A DNA stretch of 64,000 bases from Schistocerca nitens (Eukaryota > Arthropoda > Insecta > Orthoptera > Acrididae), in the NCBI RefSeq assembly GCF_023898315.1, contig NC_064614.1, forward strand, positions 1,049,916,432 through 1,049,980,431. Direction: 5' to 3'. Positions 1-11,017 of the stretch are shown here, one piece after another (position 1 is the first letter of the stretch; each line of letters opens with the position of its first letter). The notes below the pieces were generated by a model, which saw only the letters and a list, made by a program, of their open reading frames with translations, made no database searches and was not told the origin of the DNA. The position numbers and the translations under genes are program-made.

Positions 1-352
1 TGCAAAACGATATTGAGAAAATTTAGAGAACCGGCATTTGGAGCTGGTGGAACATGAAAGGAAATGAATACCAGTGGGCCGGTCGGAGTGGCCGAGCGGT
101 TCTAGGCGCTACAGTCTGAAACCGCGCGACCGCTACGGTCGCAACTTCGAATCCTGCCTCGGACATGGATGTGTGTGATGTCCTTAGGTTAGTTAGGTTT
201 AAGTAGTTCTAAGTTCTAGTGGACTGATGACCTTAGAAGTTAAGTCCCATAGTGCTCAGAGCTTTTTGAACCATTTTTGAATAGCAGTGGTCCAAGCTAC
301 CCTCTGTCATGCACAACACGACGGCTTGTGGAGTATGTACGTAGATGTAGAG
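1..352 (+). mobile_element. 3' end of a non-LTR retrotransposon (LINE), interrupted by a SINE
   Basis: The stretch before the SINE (1-77) and after it (279-352) reads as one 3' untranslated end. It finishes in 'gagtatgtacgtagatgtag', the same kind of tail seen after the LINE reverse transcriptase frame near 63450-63473 and at 20355-20365 with 21914-21925. The element continues off the left edge of the window. No coding part is left inside. The family assignment rests on the shared tail motif only. Confidence 0.55.
78..278 (+). mobile_element. tRNA-derived SINE, type A (full length)
   Basis: Reference copy for type A here. The head holds an A-box-like stretch (ggccgagcggttctaggcgc) and a B box (close to GGTTCGAATCC), followed by a tRNA-unrelated body with 'ccttaggttagttaggttta' and a 3' end near 'gctcagagccatttgaacca'. 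A 7-bp hairpin (GCGACCG-CTA-CGGTCGC) sits where a class II tRNA would have its long variable arm. Flanking target duplication: gaataccagtgg (66-77) and gaatagcagtgg (279-290), one mismatch. It inserted into the LINE tail. No protein is encoded; mobilisation would need a LINE reverse transcriptase. Confidence 0.9.
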
Positions 353-2029
353 ATGAGCACAAAAGAAGAAAAGAAGAAAAATAAACAAAAAAGTAGTCTA
401 GTGGTTACGTTGTTGGCTACTGACGCAAGCATTCGGGCGTTCGACTCCTGGTGACTATAGACGATTTTTATCAGCCTAGTGAGGTCGACTGAGGAGCATC
501 GTGATAAAACAAGCGACAAAAACCATACGCCAGCCACTGAGGCGGTATCAAATTGAAATGCTTACCCCCAAATAACGAGTCGCACAGCATTTATTGAAGT
601 ATGCTGTTGGAAACCATTTTATATCCCCATTTCTACTGTTGCAGGTACCTTATTAGTTTGCTTCTGTTTACTTGTTGTACTGGAGAAAGGTGTAGTGAAT
701 TGGACACAGCGGACAAAACGCTCGCGTTAGTCCTGGTCTCGGTTAGCATCAGTCAAACAATTACGTGGGAACGGTGTAGCTTGGAACTGCGGGAGTATAT
801 TGGAAGAAGAGTCTTTTCCAGACACGCGCAGCTGCACTGCCATTGTTCGCCCAGACGCGGCCAGAGATCGCCGAGTTAACTGCTCTCCCGGACCCGTCGT
901 TAAGCCCCCTACTCTGCCCTCAGCGAGCCAGTCACCCACCGCAGAGCAGGACGACTAAAACAGTTTGCCAATATTGATCTATTTAAATGAAGAGGAAGGA
1001 CGGCGAGCCGTCGCGCGTGGAACTCTCTCTCTCTCTCTCTCTCTCTTGTGTTTTCTGTCTGCGAATTGAATATCCCAGACCCTCCCCCCACTCCACCCCC
1101 CCTCCCCCCACTCCACTTTTCCCAGACCAGCCACCCTTTTCCGCTGAACCGCGGAGCCCTCCGCCGCTTTTGCCTCCCTTACCCTGTGAAGGTAGTGGCT
1201 ATCTGAAACTGTAATTTGCATTTGAAGTCCCGTCCCACCGTCCTGCTTGCTCCCCATCCCATACCCCTAACATCCTGCCCACACCCCTCTCTGCGAGGAA
1301 GCCCCTAATCCCGTGCTGAGACTTGCTTTTCCCGTTTCTTCCCAGGGCTGGCGGGAGGCGCTCGAGTGCCGTCCCTTGCACAAGTTTGGAAATTGAAGAA
1401 CACCGCCGGTGCACAAAGATAAGGGATTCATTATTGTCTCCCACTCATAGCGCTCTGCCATGTTTGTCTTCACTTTCATTACTTACTCTGGAGAGGCTGT
1501 TGACTGTTCTCCACTCGACGGCCCCTAGGGCACTGCAGTGGTGGTTGCTCTGCAGTAGGGGTGCAAGGTGGCGCTCTGTTGCTCTCTGATATGCAGTTCT
1601 CCTGCCATCTTTGATTTATCTTGGCTTTTCCTGTCTGGTTTGAGTATATCGAAGAACAAACAAATAATAATTAATGATAATAGTATGTGATCAGTTTATA
1701 CAGACTGTGAGCGCTTGACAATGGATTTTGCGTAAAGGTCCGTTTATTGTAAATTGACCGTGATTTTTCTGAAAATATCGGACTTCGTAATTTGAATAAT
1801 TTCAAAGCTTGGGTTCGTACAGGACCTTTGATATAATTTGTAACACGGAACCTTTAGCCTTGTCAAGACGCCGTTTAATTGGAACAATAGCTTGCAACAT
1901 AAATGAAATACAAGATTAAATAAAATCAGTGTATTCACAAAGTATTATACTAAATTAAACCATATGGACACTTACATAAATTCAGTGTGCAACTATGAGT
2001 ACGCCTAGTGAGACAGCGTCTCGATATTA
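353..2029. other. No gene recognised; tRNA-like fragment and low-complexity DNA
   Basis: Around 390-460 there is a degenerate tRNA-like stretch ('gtctagtggtta' as A box, 'gcgttcgactcc' as B box), too decayed to call a tRNA gene. 780-1600 is GC-rich with a CT repeat and C-rich runs. 1600-2029 is AT-rich. The short open frames show no recognisable domain and overlap each other on both strands, as expected by chance. Confidence 0.6.
1022..1046 (+). repeat. (CT)n microsatellite
   Basis: About twelve CT dinucleotides in a row, followed 35 bases later by a C-rich tract (1081-1114). Confidence 0.95.
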
Positions 2030-3137
2030 CCGGGTGATCAAAAAGTCAGTATAAATTTGAAAACTGAATAAATCACGGAATAATGTAGATAGAGAGGTAC
2101 AAATGGACACACATGCTTGGAATGACATGGGGTTTTATTAGAACAAAAAAAAAAAAAAAAAAATACAAAAGTTCAAAACATGTCCGACAGATGGCGCTTC
2201 ATCTGATCAGAATAGCAATATTTAGCACAACAAAGTAAGACAAAGCAAAGATGATGTTCTTTACAGGAAATGCTCAATATGTCCACCATCATTCCTCAAC
2301 AATAGCTGTAGTCGAGGAATAATGTGGTGAACAGCACTGTAAAGCATGTCGGGAGTTATTGTGAGGCATTGGCGTCGGATGTTGCCTTTCAGCATCCCTA
2401 GAGATGTCGGTCGATCACGATACACTTGCGACTTCAGGTAACCCCAAAGCCAATAAACGCACGGACTGAGGTCTGCGGACTTCGGAGGCCAAGCATGACG
2501 AAAGTCGCGGCTGAGCACACGATCATCACCAAACGACGCGCGCAAGAGATCTTTCACGCGTCTAGCAATATGGGGTGGAGCGCCATCCTGCATAAACATC
2601 GTACGTTCTAGCAGGTGTTTATCAGCCAGGCTGGGGATGATGCGATTCTGTAACATATCGGCGTACCTCTCGCCCGTCACGGTAGCAGTTACAAAACCAG
2701 AATCACTCATTTCCTCGAGAAAAAAGGCCCGATAGCGGTAGATGTGGTAAATCCAACCCATACCGTGACTGTCCCGTCGTGCAATGGAGTTTCCATGACA
2801 GTTCTAGGATTTCCGGTAGCCCAAATTCTGCAGCTGTGGGCGTTGACAGACTCTCGGAGAGTGAAATAAGCTTCGTCGGTCCACAACACGTTACTCAACC
2901 AATCGTCATCTACCGCCATCTTTTGAAACGCCCACACCGCAAATGCCCTCCGCTTCACTAAATCACCAGGTAACAGTTCATGATGCCGATGGATTTTGTA
3001 CGGATAGCATCGGAGGGTACGCCTAAGTGCCAACCAAACAGTAGTGTATGGAATGCCGGTGCGACGTGCGACTGCACGAGCGCTGACTTCCTCGTGCATA
3101 GACTAACCCGCTACAGTCTCCATTTCTTCCTGAACTG

Positions 3138-4559
3138 CACTCCTGGAAATGGAAAAAAGAACACATTGACACCGGTGTGTCAGACCCACCATACTTGCTC
3201 TGGACACTGCGAGAGGGCTGTACAAGCAATGAGCACACGCACGGCACAGCGGACACACCAGGAACCGCGGTGTTGGCCGTCGAATGGCGCTAGCTGCGCA
3301 GCATTTGTGCACCGCCGCCGTCAGTGTCAGCCAGTTTGCCGTGGCATACGGAGCTCCATCGCAGTCTTTAACACTGGTAGCATGCCGCGACAGCGTGGAC
3401 GTGAACCGTATGTGCAGTTGACGGACTTTGAGCGAGGGCGTATAGTGGGCATGCGGGAGGCCGGGTGGACGTACCGCCGAATTGCTCAACACGTGGGGCG
3501 TGAGGTCTCCACAGTACATCGATGTTGTCGCCAGTGGTCGGCGGAAGGTGCACGTGCCCGTCGACCTGGGACCGGACCGCAGCGACGCACGGATGCACGC
3601 CAAGACCGTAGGATCCTACGCAGTGCCGTAGGGGACCGCACCGCCACTTCCCAGCAAATTAGGGACACTGTTGCTCGTGGGGTATCGGCGAGGACCATTC
3701 GCAACCGTCTCCATGAAGCTGGGCTACGGTCCCGCACACCGTTAGGCCGTCTTCCGCTCACGCCCCAACATCGTGCAGCCCGCCTCCAGTGGTGTCGCGA
3801 CAGGCGTGAATGGAGGGACGAATGGAGACGTGTCGTCTTCAGCGATGAGAGTCGCTTCTGCCTTGGTGCCAATGATGGTCGTATGCGTGTTTGGCGCCGT
3901 GCAGGTGAGCGCCACAATAAGGACTGCATACGACCGAGGCACACAGGGCCAATACCCGGCATCATGGTGTGGGGAGCGATCTCCTACACTGGCCGTACAC
4001 CACTGGTGATCGTCGAGGGGACACTGAATAGTGCACGGTACATCCAAACCGTCATCGAACCCATCGTTCTACCATTCCTAGACCGGCAAGGGAACTTGCT
4101 GTTCCAACAGGACAATGCACGTCCGCATGTATCCCGTGCCACCCAACGTGCTCTAGAAGGTGTAAGTCAACTACCCTGGCCAGCAAGATCTCCGGATCTG
4201 TCCCCCATTGAGCATGTTTGGGACTGGATGAAGCGTCGTCTCACGCGGTCTGCACGTCCGGCACGAACGCTGGTCCAACTGAGGCGCCAGGTGGAAATGG
4301 CATGGCAAGCCGTTCCACAGGACTACATCCAGCATCTCTACGATCGTCTCCATGGGAGAATAGCAGCCTGCATTGCCGCGAAAGGTGTATATACACTGTA
4401 CTAGTGCCGACATTGTGCATGCTCTGTTGCCTGTGTCTATGTGCCTGTGGTTCTGTCAGTGTGATCATGTGATGTATCTGACCCCAGGAATGTGTCAATA
4501 AAGTTTCCCCTTCCTGGGACAATGAATTCATGGTGTTCTTATTTCAATTTCCAGGAGTG
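3138..4559 (+). mobile_element. Tc1-like DNA transposon, apparently intact (copy 1)
   Basis: Bounded by CACTCCTGGAAATGGAAA on the left and its inverse on the right, about 27 bp of TIR with two mismatches. The right target base pair is TA (4560-4561); the left one reads TG (3136-3137), probably TA with one substitution. It lies inside the mariner-like element. Length is 1422 bp. It carries one full-length transposase frame and a polyadenylation signal AATAAA at 4497-4502. A near-identical but rearranged copy is at 25165-26771. Confidence 0.93.
3382..4404 (+). CDS. Tc1-like transposase, full-length open frame
   Basis: A 340-residue protein starting MPRQRGREPY. The frame is open upstream into the host mariner, but that extension is host DNA, so the ATG at 3382 is chosen. 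Two helix-turn-helix segments lie at about residues 12-52 and 75-118, joined by a basic linker (ARARRPGTGPQRR). The catalytic domain has D155 (VVFSDESRF), D244 (FQQDNARPH) and E277 (SPDLSPIEHVW). The D244-E277 gap is 32 residues, two fewer than the usual Tc1 DD34E, and both copies in this window share it. The product should bind the element's TIRs and excise and reinsert it at TA sites in the nucleus. No stop or frameshift is visible. Expression is unknown; AATAAA lies 93 bases after the stop codon. Confidence 0.92.
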   Translation: MPRQRGREPYVQLTDFERGRIVGMREAGWTYRRIAQHVGREVSTVHRCCRQWSAEGARARRPGTGPQRRTDARQDRRILRSAVGDRTATSQQIRDTVARGVSARTIRNRLHEAGLRSRTPLGRLPLTPQHRAARLQWCRDRREWRDEWRRVVFSDESRFCLGANDGRMRVWRRAGERHNKDCIRPRHTGPIPGIMVWGAISYTGRTPLVIVEGTLNSARYIQTVIEPIVLPFLDRQGNLLFQQDNARPHVSRATQRALEGVSQLPWPARSPDLSPIEHVWDWMKRRLTRSARPARTLVQLRRQVEMAWQAVPQDYIQHLYDRLHGRIAACIAAKGVYTLY

Positions 4560-5460
4560 TATCTAAGCAGCATTACCCCTTGTGCTCTGTCTGCCACTAT
4601 GAGGTCTATCATCTAAACAACCCGTGGCTTCGAACTTCGAAATCATTCTCGCCACAGCTGCATTTGTCAACGGACCTTTATCCGTTCGAATCCCCTTCCT
4701 ATGGCGATAGGATCGTAACGCTGAACTAGCACATTCCCCATTCTGATAATACAGCTTCACTAAAAGCGCCTTTTCAGGTAACGTCAACATGCTGCGACTG
4801 CTGGCGCATCTGATTCTCTCTCTCATTACAGCTCCTTTTATACACGATTGCCATGCGTAGTCACTGACGTTTTGCTGCCCAGCGCCATCTGTGGGACATT
4901 TTGTGAACTTTTTTTTTTTTTTTTTGTTCTAATAAAAGTCATTCCAAGCACGTGTGTCAAGTTTTACCTCTCTATCTACATTATTCCGTGGTTTATTATC
5001 TTTTCACATTTATACTGACTTTTTGATCACCCGGTATATTAATGGCAGCGTGCCAAATAATTATCTGCAGCGCTGGCAGATATACGTCCAATCAGGACGG
5101 CTTCCCGAACGAAAAAAGATGCCGTCTTCTCGGCAAGACATCTGAACTGCATAATTATTCTAATGCTTCAGCGGTTGCATGCCACAATCGATACAACCGC
5201 TTATACTAATTAATATCTTATGTAATTCTTTATTTACATTCTGAATTTTATATCTACGTTTTTTCTATATATCCACGCCCATCCTGCAAATGTACCTCTA
5301 AACATCCTAGTGTCGACTATTCTGTCGTATACAGGCAAGCTGTTCTAACATACTAACGACAAATATTTCTGGAGCCACTGAAAATATCGGAAATAGGTTT
5401 TCAGCATGTGATATTTCGCTTTGTAGACAATGTTTGTAACTTTTCGAATACTTGGTATAT

Positions 5461-5655
5461 CCAGAATGAGATTTTCACTCGGCATGCGGAGTGTGCGCTG
5501 ATTTGAAACTTCCTGGCAGATTAAAACTGTGTGCCGGAGCGAGATTCGAACTCGGGACCTTTGCCTTTCACGGGAAAGTGCTCGCGAAAGGCAAAGGTCC
5601 CGAGTTCGAGTCTCGGTCCGGCACACAGTTAGCTGCAAGGAAGTTTCACTGGTAT
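5461..5655. repeat. Palindromic repeat with head-to-head tRNA-like arms
   Basis: The left arm is minus-oriented and the right arm plus-oriented. Both contain the B-box-like 'gagttcgagtctcgg' and the flank 'ggcacacagtt' found in the tandem units at 16404-17020. The arms meet near 5565-5580. Transcripts would fold into a hairpin. No protein is encoded. Confidence 0.75.
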
Positions 5656-7845
5656 ATCAATCAACTTCGTGCAACGACTCATTTAAATAGCAGCGACTGT
5701 TGAAAAAAAGTATACGTGGATGCTTATGAAGAAGCTCGAGGGGATTGGGGGGGGGGGGGGCGGGATGTATGTAAAATTGTCAAAAATGTTGAAATTTGTT
5801 TTTGACAGTGGGTAGTTCTGTAGGAGGTTAGAAATACTGTATACAGTTTTCCTAGTTTAATTAGTGCTGCGAATAATTTAAAAGCCATCTCGTCTTAACC
5901 AATGCGTAGTGCCACGCCCCATTTCCTAAATGACTCCGTCCTCGTTTGCGAAATTTTACAATTTCGTGCCATCAGTAAAGACAACTGTAGAGTATATAAG
6001 GCTGTGAGCCCATTTACTATGCGATTAATTATGATCTATTAAAGAAATGCGCACACGGTGGAACACAAAACCCAAACAAAAGCTTTTATAACCTCTAGAA
6101 GAGGCGCCCGAAGACATTTTGCTCATCTGCTATTGTTAAAATTTGCTCACATGATGCTTGTCTGGTGTTCAATGATTGTAGCACTGCAAGAATCAGATTC
6201 CTTATGAAACTAGGATGTAATGTACATTGCTTCACTGAAAACCTATTGACGAAGATACATCATGTGATTATTGCAAGTTCTGAAGTGTCAGTGAAGGATA
6301 TTTGCCAAAAGGACACGCCAGAAGGATCAGGCTGGAAGAAGAGCTGCATGAAGAAAAAAAACCAAATGTATGATTATGGCCAAGATACTTTTTTCTGGCA
6401 TAAGTGCCTAATAAAATCTTTTTCTTGCATTTCCTGCAATTTTAATTTTTCAGTGTATAAGGAACATTTTCTGCTTAACCACTATAAACAAAAAGTTGAA
6501 ATTTCGTCAGCGTTTGTGAATACTATAACACAGATTCCCGCGGTAAAAAAATTTCAAAGTGCTTTACTGTAAACGTTTTTAAATTTATATGGCATATACA
6601 CAAATTTAAAAGATTGTTGCGAGAGTTCTAAGACTGACAATAAAAAACTAGTATATCTAATTACTAAGAACAATCAAGTACTTTTTGAAAGTGATAAGTA
6701 GCCTTTGAGAAAATGTCGCTCGTATGACAGTATGTGTTCTAAAAGTATTCATTAACATCTCGATCAAATTATTTGACAAAAAATTGAAAAAACCCAGATT
6801 ATAGCCAGTAACATAATGATAACATTTGCAAAATTTGGTTCAATTATTCCTCAGGTAGTAAAAGTTAAATCAGCTTATATGTATGGACCGTGACTTTACT
6901 TTCAAAATCTTTTCTTAAAGAATTTACTTTATTTACTAGCGATTCATCAAGAACATTAACACATTTAATCACACTAGGTGAGCGTGGAAGTAGTTGCCAG
7001 GGAGTAACTGATGAAAATGAAATTACCTTTAACAAATGGGAATTTTATTCATAAAATCCTTTTCAAAACAGATTTAAAATTTATGAGCAGAAAAGCACCC
7101 TCGAAATATCACGTTGCAATTTTATTTAGAGGCAGAAAGAACAATATTGCCAGTATTACCCTTCTGGCTGAGAAGCTTGCCGCTCCCTTTCAACACGGCC
7201 GTAGTCACGACCGCTCACAACAACCTCTGAAAGACTACACTGGTGCAAATCTGCAACACACCAGATTACTTTAAACTAAAAATTTTAACAACACATTAAC
7301 TATGCACCCTGTAAGAGGGATGGAAATGGTACAAACAGTCACACTAAGAAATTATTTGCCACCGAATGTGCAATTTGTTTTTAAAAGGACTCTACGGTGA
7401 AAGGGTGGCAACTTTATAAAAATGACTATTTAAATAAAACCCATGAAATTCAAACTTACATAACATGTACAACATGCTCTACATTACACATAAACCGCCT
7501 CGCAAGATGATAAGCAAGATGAAAACATATTTCAGCAATTTGGTCTTTACACCTTCATTCTATAAATTCCTTAACACCGAATCCTACAAACATGACAGAG
7601 GCAGCTATTAAGGTATGGCAGATTGACAGGGGGATTACTGAACAACCCGAACCGCAGATTGCTCTTATCCTCCCCAACTCCACAAGGGAAAAACGGACCG
7701 CCAAATTCACAAATAACCACCTTCCCGCGGCTGGGCAAACGGAGAAGAATGGTGGGACGACCCCAAAACAAAGCGGCTGGTGACCTCACCAAGAAAACAG
7801 GTAGAATTTAACAAGTGAATGAAACATCATATCTCCACTCACTTA
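5656..7845. other. AT-rich stretch without a recognised gene
   Basis: Contains a poly-G run (5747-5760) and one orphan open frame at 6165-6572 (separate entry). The rest shows only short frames with no domain. Confidence 0.6.
6165..6572 (+). CDS. Orphan open frame, unrecognised, possibly spurious
   Basis: A 135-residue frame starting MFNDCSTARIRF in AT-rich sequence. I do not recognise it. It is Cys-, Lys- and Phe-rich, and residues near the C terminus (CISCNFNFSVYKEHFLLNH) loosely resemble a zinc finger, but the Cys-His spacing (9 residues) is not the canonical 12. No signal peptide, clear promoter or neighbour supports it. A frame this long is expected about once by chance in a 64-kb AT-rich window, so this is a candidate only. 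Confidence 0.15.
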   Translation: MFNDCSTARIRFLMKLGCNVHCFTENLLTKIHHVIIASSEVSVKDICQKDTPEGSGWKKSCMKKKNQMYDYGQDTFFWHKCLIKSFSCISCNFNFSVYKEHFLLNHYKQKVEISSAFVNTITQIPAVKKFQSALL

Positions 7846-8041
7846 GCCGGCCGGGGTGGCCAAGCGGTTCTGGGCGCTACTGTCTGGAACCGCGCGACTG
7901 CTACTGTCGCAGGTTCGAATCCTGCCTCGGGCATAGATGTGTGTGATATCCTTAGGTTAGTTAGGTTTAAGCAGTTCTAAGTTCTAGGGGACTGATGACC
8001 TTAGAAGTTAAGTCCAATAGTGCTCAGAGCCATTTGAACCA
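7846..8041 (+). mobile_element. SINE type A (full length)
   Basis: Complete head (B box GGTTCGAATCC) and tail ending 'gccatttgaacca'. Perfect 12-bp target duplication tccactcactta at 7834-7845 and 8042-8053. Both strands of the variable-arm hairpin carry substitutions compared with the copy at 78-278. Confidence 0.93.
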
Positions 8042-8053
8042 TCCACTCACTTA

Positions 8054-9595
8054 ACTTCTAATGAACTGCGATTTCTGGCGAAGACCTGGCGGAGCACCCC
8101 CATCGCTGTCCCGAACCGTCCGCTTCCAGCCGCTTCAACGAACGCAGCAAGGGGCGCCGATCTCCCGTCTCACGGCGTCACAGCTCACTCCGGCCAGCCC
8201 GATGTTGTGGTTTCACTCCTGTTGCTTTCGTGCCATCCGCGAATCCACTACCCCTTTCTATACAGCGCGGCCCACTGGACTCACGTGGGGACCTCACATG
8301 CGCCGACGCTCAAGGCGGACAGTCATCTTGTGTCTGAGTGCGCGACCGACCAACCGATCGATCCAACCGCCAATGACCGTCGCCCGAGCAACTCGAGCAG
8401 ACTGACGGCCTAACGCGCAGACTCAGATGCAGGAACTCAGCCCCGACCGGGCGACCAGTAGCTGAGTTTTGTTACTGGCGGACTGGCAAGACTCTCATTT
8501 TCTGCCTTAAAGTTTGATCCAAACGACAGACATACTCGCACTCCGACGACAGACAGGCACTAACTGCCGCAAAAATGCGAACGAGAGATAGCCCAGCAAC
8601 TGGTCACGCGAGACTGACCCAGCCTCACCCCGACTGACCCCCTACCGAGCTGATAGCGCCCTTTAAATGCACGTAAACAGGCAACCTTTCAGCTTTCCCA
8701 CCAGAGGGAGACACCAAAGCCGCGATTGGCACAGCGGCGCCACCGCCACAAACGGAGGCCGACTGCTTCACACAACGATCTGCGGCGCGCTCTTCAAAAC
8801 AGCAGTTTTTTTTTTACCACGGCTCAATGTACTCATGTATCTTCTCATACATCCTCCTCAATGAGGAGCGGAAAATAGTGTCAATACACTATGGAGAATG
8901 TGGTCATCGCCGGATTCCACGCTTCGTGTACACTCAAAAGTCCGAAGTGAGGCCCACACTCAGTGAATGGGGGTGGGGAAGATGCGGATGTTGTATCCTC
9001 ACACAGATCGTGTATACTCGCACTTAGTTTAGAAGCGCGCTCTTAGACCAGAGGTAAGGCGGAGTTTTGAGGTCATCAGTTTCTCGGTACACGAGCGGCT
9101 GCATACACGAGTGAAACGGCGACAGGATCAAGCTGAAATTTTTCAAGTCTCTATCGCTGGAGGCAGCATAGAAAGCCTTGGATGTCAAGGTAAAGGAGGT
9201 ACATACGGCGATGATGATGAAATGAGACTTTGGGTTGATTACTGGTCTACTTTTTATTGCTTCTTCACTTGCTAGCAACGCCGAAGACCACACGCACTGG
9301 TTTACAAAAACATAGATGAGGATTCGTAGATTCTCCAGCCAGTTATCAGAACAAATGACCACCGAGTTCTACAACTTTCTTAAGATTCACGTGTAAACAG
9401 TGAGATGTGGTACTACAGACCACGAACCAAGAAAATGCCAGACGATTGTTATCATGGCTTAAGTACCCGCCACAATGCAAGTGATACAGAGACATACGTA
9501 CAGTTAGACAAGCGCAAGATGGGAACCACTAACCCTAGTCCAGAGGTACGTACAGGGAAGCTTTGCAAGACCTTGTTAGTGCGCAAGATTAACTA
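8054..9595. other. GC-rich then mixed DNA, no recognised gene
   Basis: 8060-8800 is GC-rich and full of short overlapping frames on one strand with no domain I know. 9024-9362 (minus) is a 112-codon open stretch with hydrophobic segments, discussed as a finding. A small hairpin (cttgttag/ctaacaag, 9573-9600) precedes the inverted repeat that follows. Confidence 0.5.
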
Positions 9596-9894
9596 ACAAG
9601 GGGAGGCCGCCAATTGTGAAATTCAGATTCAATTCATACTGCGCATAATAAAAGCTCATGGCCAGAGGTGTAATGTGGCAAAGCACCAAGATGCACTTCT
9701 CAGCCGTTGTCGAGAAAATCTACAGTTCAAATAAACCGTTGCGGTGAAATACTCTCTACGATTAATAATTTTCTACAGCGTCGTGGCGCAGCGGTAAGCT
9801 CTCGGGTTCGTAATCCGAAGGTCGCCGGATCGAATCTCGCGCCATGCAACGTTTTTTTTTTTTTTTAGTATTTGTTTTTGTAATTCAAATGTGT

Positions 9895-10018
<124 letters not shown>

Positions 10019-11017
10019 CCCGGTAATCAGTTGCAACAATTATGCATATAATAAGTTGTTGAAAGTCGTTTGTCGTGGAAAAACTGGCGACTTCGAATTT
10101 CCGCAAACAAAGTTGTATTTCACAAATGTTATTAATTGTCTTCATAATGTTAACCACGTATAGTTAACGGAAGACGTAGAAACGATATTCCGAAACGAAT
10201 ACGTATAGCGTAAGTCAAACGTTCGAATTAGAATAGAGACCCCACGAACACAAATTTGCTGTGGCAGGTATGAAATATAAACTCCGTTACTCGCTCGTTA
10301 CATTTGAAGGGCAGATGTTGAATGGGCCGAAACGAGCCGCCGCATAACAGCGTAGTTGCCTGCTAACTTCGAAAGAAGGTAGATGCGGTCCCTAGCGCAA
10401 CTTATAGCATCGTCGAAAATCAGTGCGGACGTGAGAGCTTTGGTACACCCTGTTTTACAAAAAACTAATAATAAAAAAAAATGTTGCATGGCGCGAGATT
10501 CAACCGACCTACGGATTACGAACCCGAGCGCTTACCGCTGCGCCACGACGCTGTAGAAAACTATTAATGGTAGAGAGTATTTCACGGCAACGGTTTCTTT
10601 TAACTGTCGATTTTCTCGACAACGGCTGAGAAGTGCATCTTGGTGCTTTGCCACATTACACCTCTGGCCATGAGCTTTTATTATGCGCAGTATGAATCGA
10701 ATCTGAATTTCACAATTGGCGGCCTCTCCTTGTAAGTCTGACTCCTCACTTACATAGTATCGCTGTACGATCGTCAATCAGAGGCTACAGTCGTTCACTG
10801 CAACTCTCGAACTTTGCCGAAGTTCCGCTCTCCTGCCGTTTGAGGATCTCTATATATGGCGTTTGGGGCTGTTTGCTTATAGATGATTGTTGACTGTGTT
10901 GTTATTTAGCACCAATTCCCAGTCAGTGAGGGTGAAATCAGTGGTTAGCCAATGCGTGTGCCCTCTTAATGGTATGAAAAAAGTGGCTTGCACTGTATCT
11001 CTCTTCCTAAGCTTACA

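Larger units (their letters stand above)
2261..4826 (-). pseudogene. Mariner-like transposase (long D-D spacing), disrupted
   Basis: Read right to left, 4826-4563 encodes the N-terminal helix-turn-helix region (LTLPEKALLVKLYYQNGE and on), then the Tc1-like insertion intervenes, and 3137-2261 carries the rest. The first catalytic Asp is in WTDEAYF and the second in MFMQDGAPPH. At the third position the motif is SPCVYWLW, where the sister copy at 60 kb reads SACDYWLW, so the catalytic Asp is Val. Other lesions are an in-frame TAG at 3103-3105 and a frame change near 2720 in an A-run of gagaaaaaagg. Forty-two residues separate the second Asp from the third position, against 34 in Mos1-type mariners. 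It would cut and paste its own element in the nucleus; this copy cannot. The identification is firm and the exact subfamily is not settled. Confidence 0.85.
2030..5034 (-). mobile_element. Mariner-like DNA transposon, split by a Tc1-like element
   Basis: Terminal inverted repeats begin CCGGGTGATCAAAAAGTCAG at both ends, and both sides are flanked by TA (2028-2029 and 5035-5036). The subterminal sequence containing 'cggaataatgtagatag' is also inverted at both ends. Removing the nested 3138-4559 element and one TA leaves about 1.58 kb, a normal length for this superfamily. The transposase lies on the minus strand and is broken. A second, deleted copy is at 60237-61100. Confidence 0.9.

Noticed and set aside
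1199-1589. Several 70-90 codon frames on both strands
   Set aside because: They overlap each other in all frames in a GC-rich stretch, with no shared reading or motif.
2980-3381. N-terminal extension of the Tc1-like transposase by 134 codons
   Set aside because: It runs through host mariner DNA and the TIR. Copy 2 at 25 kb has different upstream sequence, and the family start is MPRQRG.
3103-3965. Minus-strand frames of 159-166 codons opposite the Tc1-like transposase
   Set aside because: Antisense shadows in GC-rich coding DNA; the same shadows appear opposite copy 2.
9778-9846. Functional tRNA-Thr(CGT) gene
   Set aside because: The anticodon arm looks right but the acceptor ends do not pair well and the module is duplicated inverted within a repeat.
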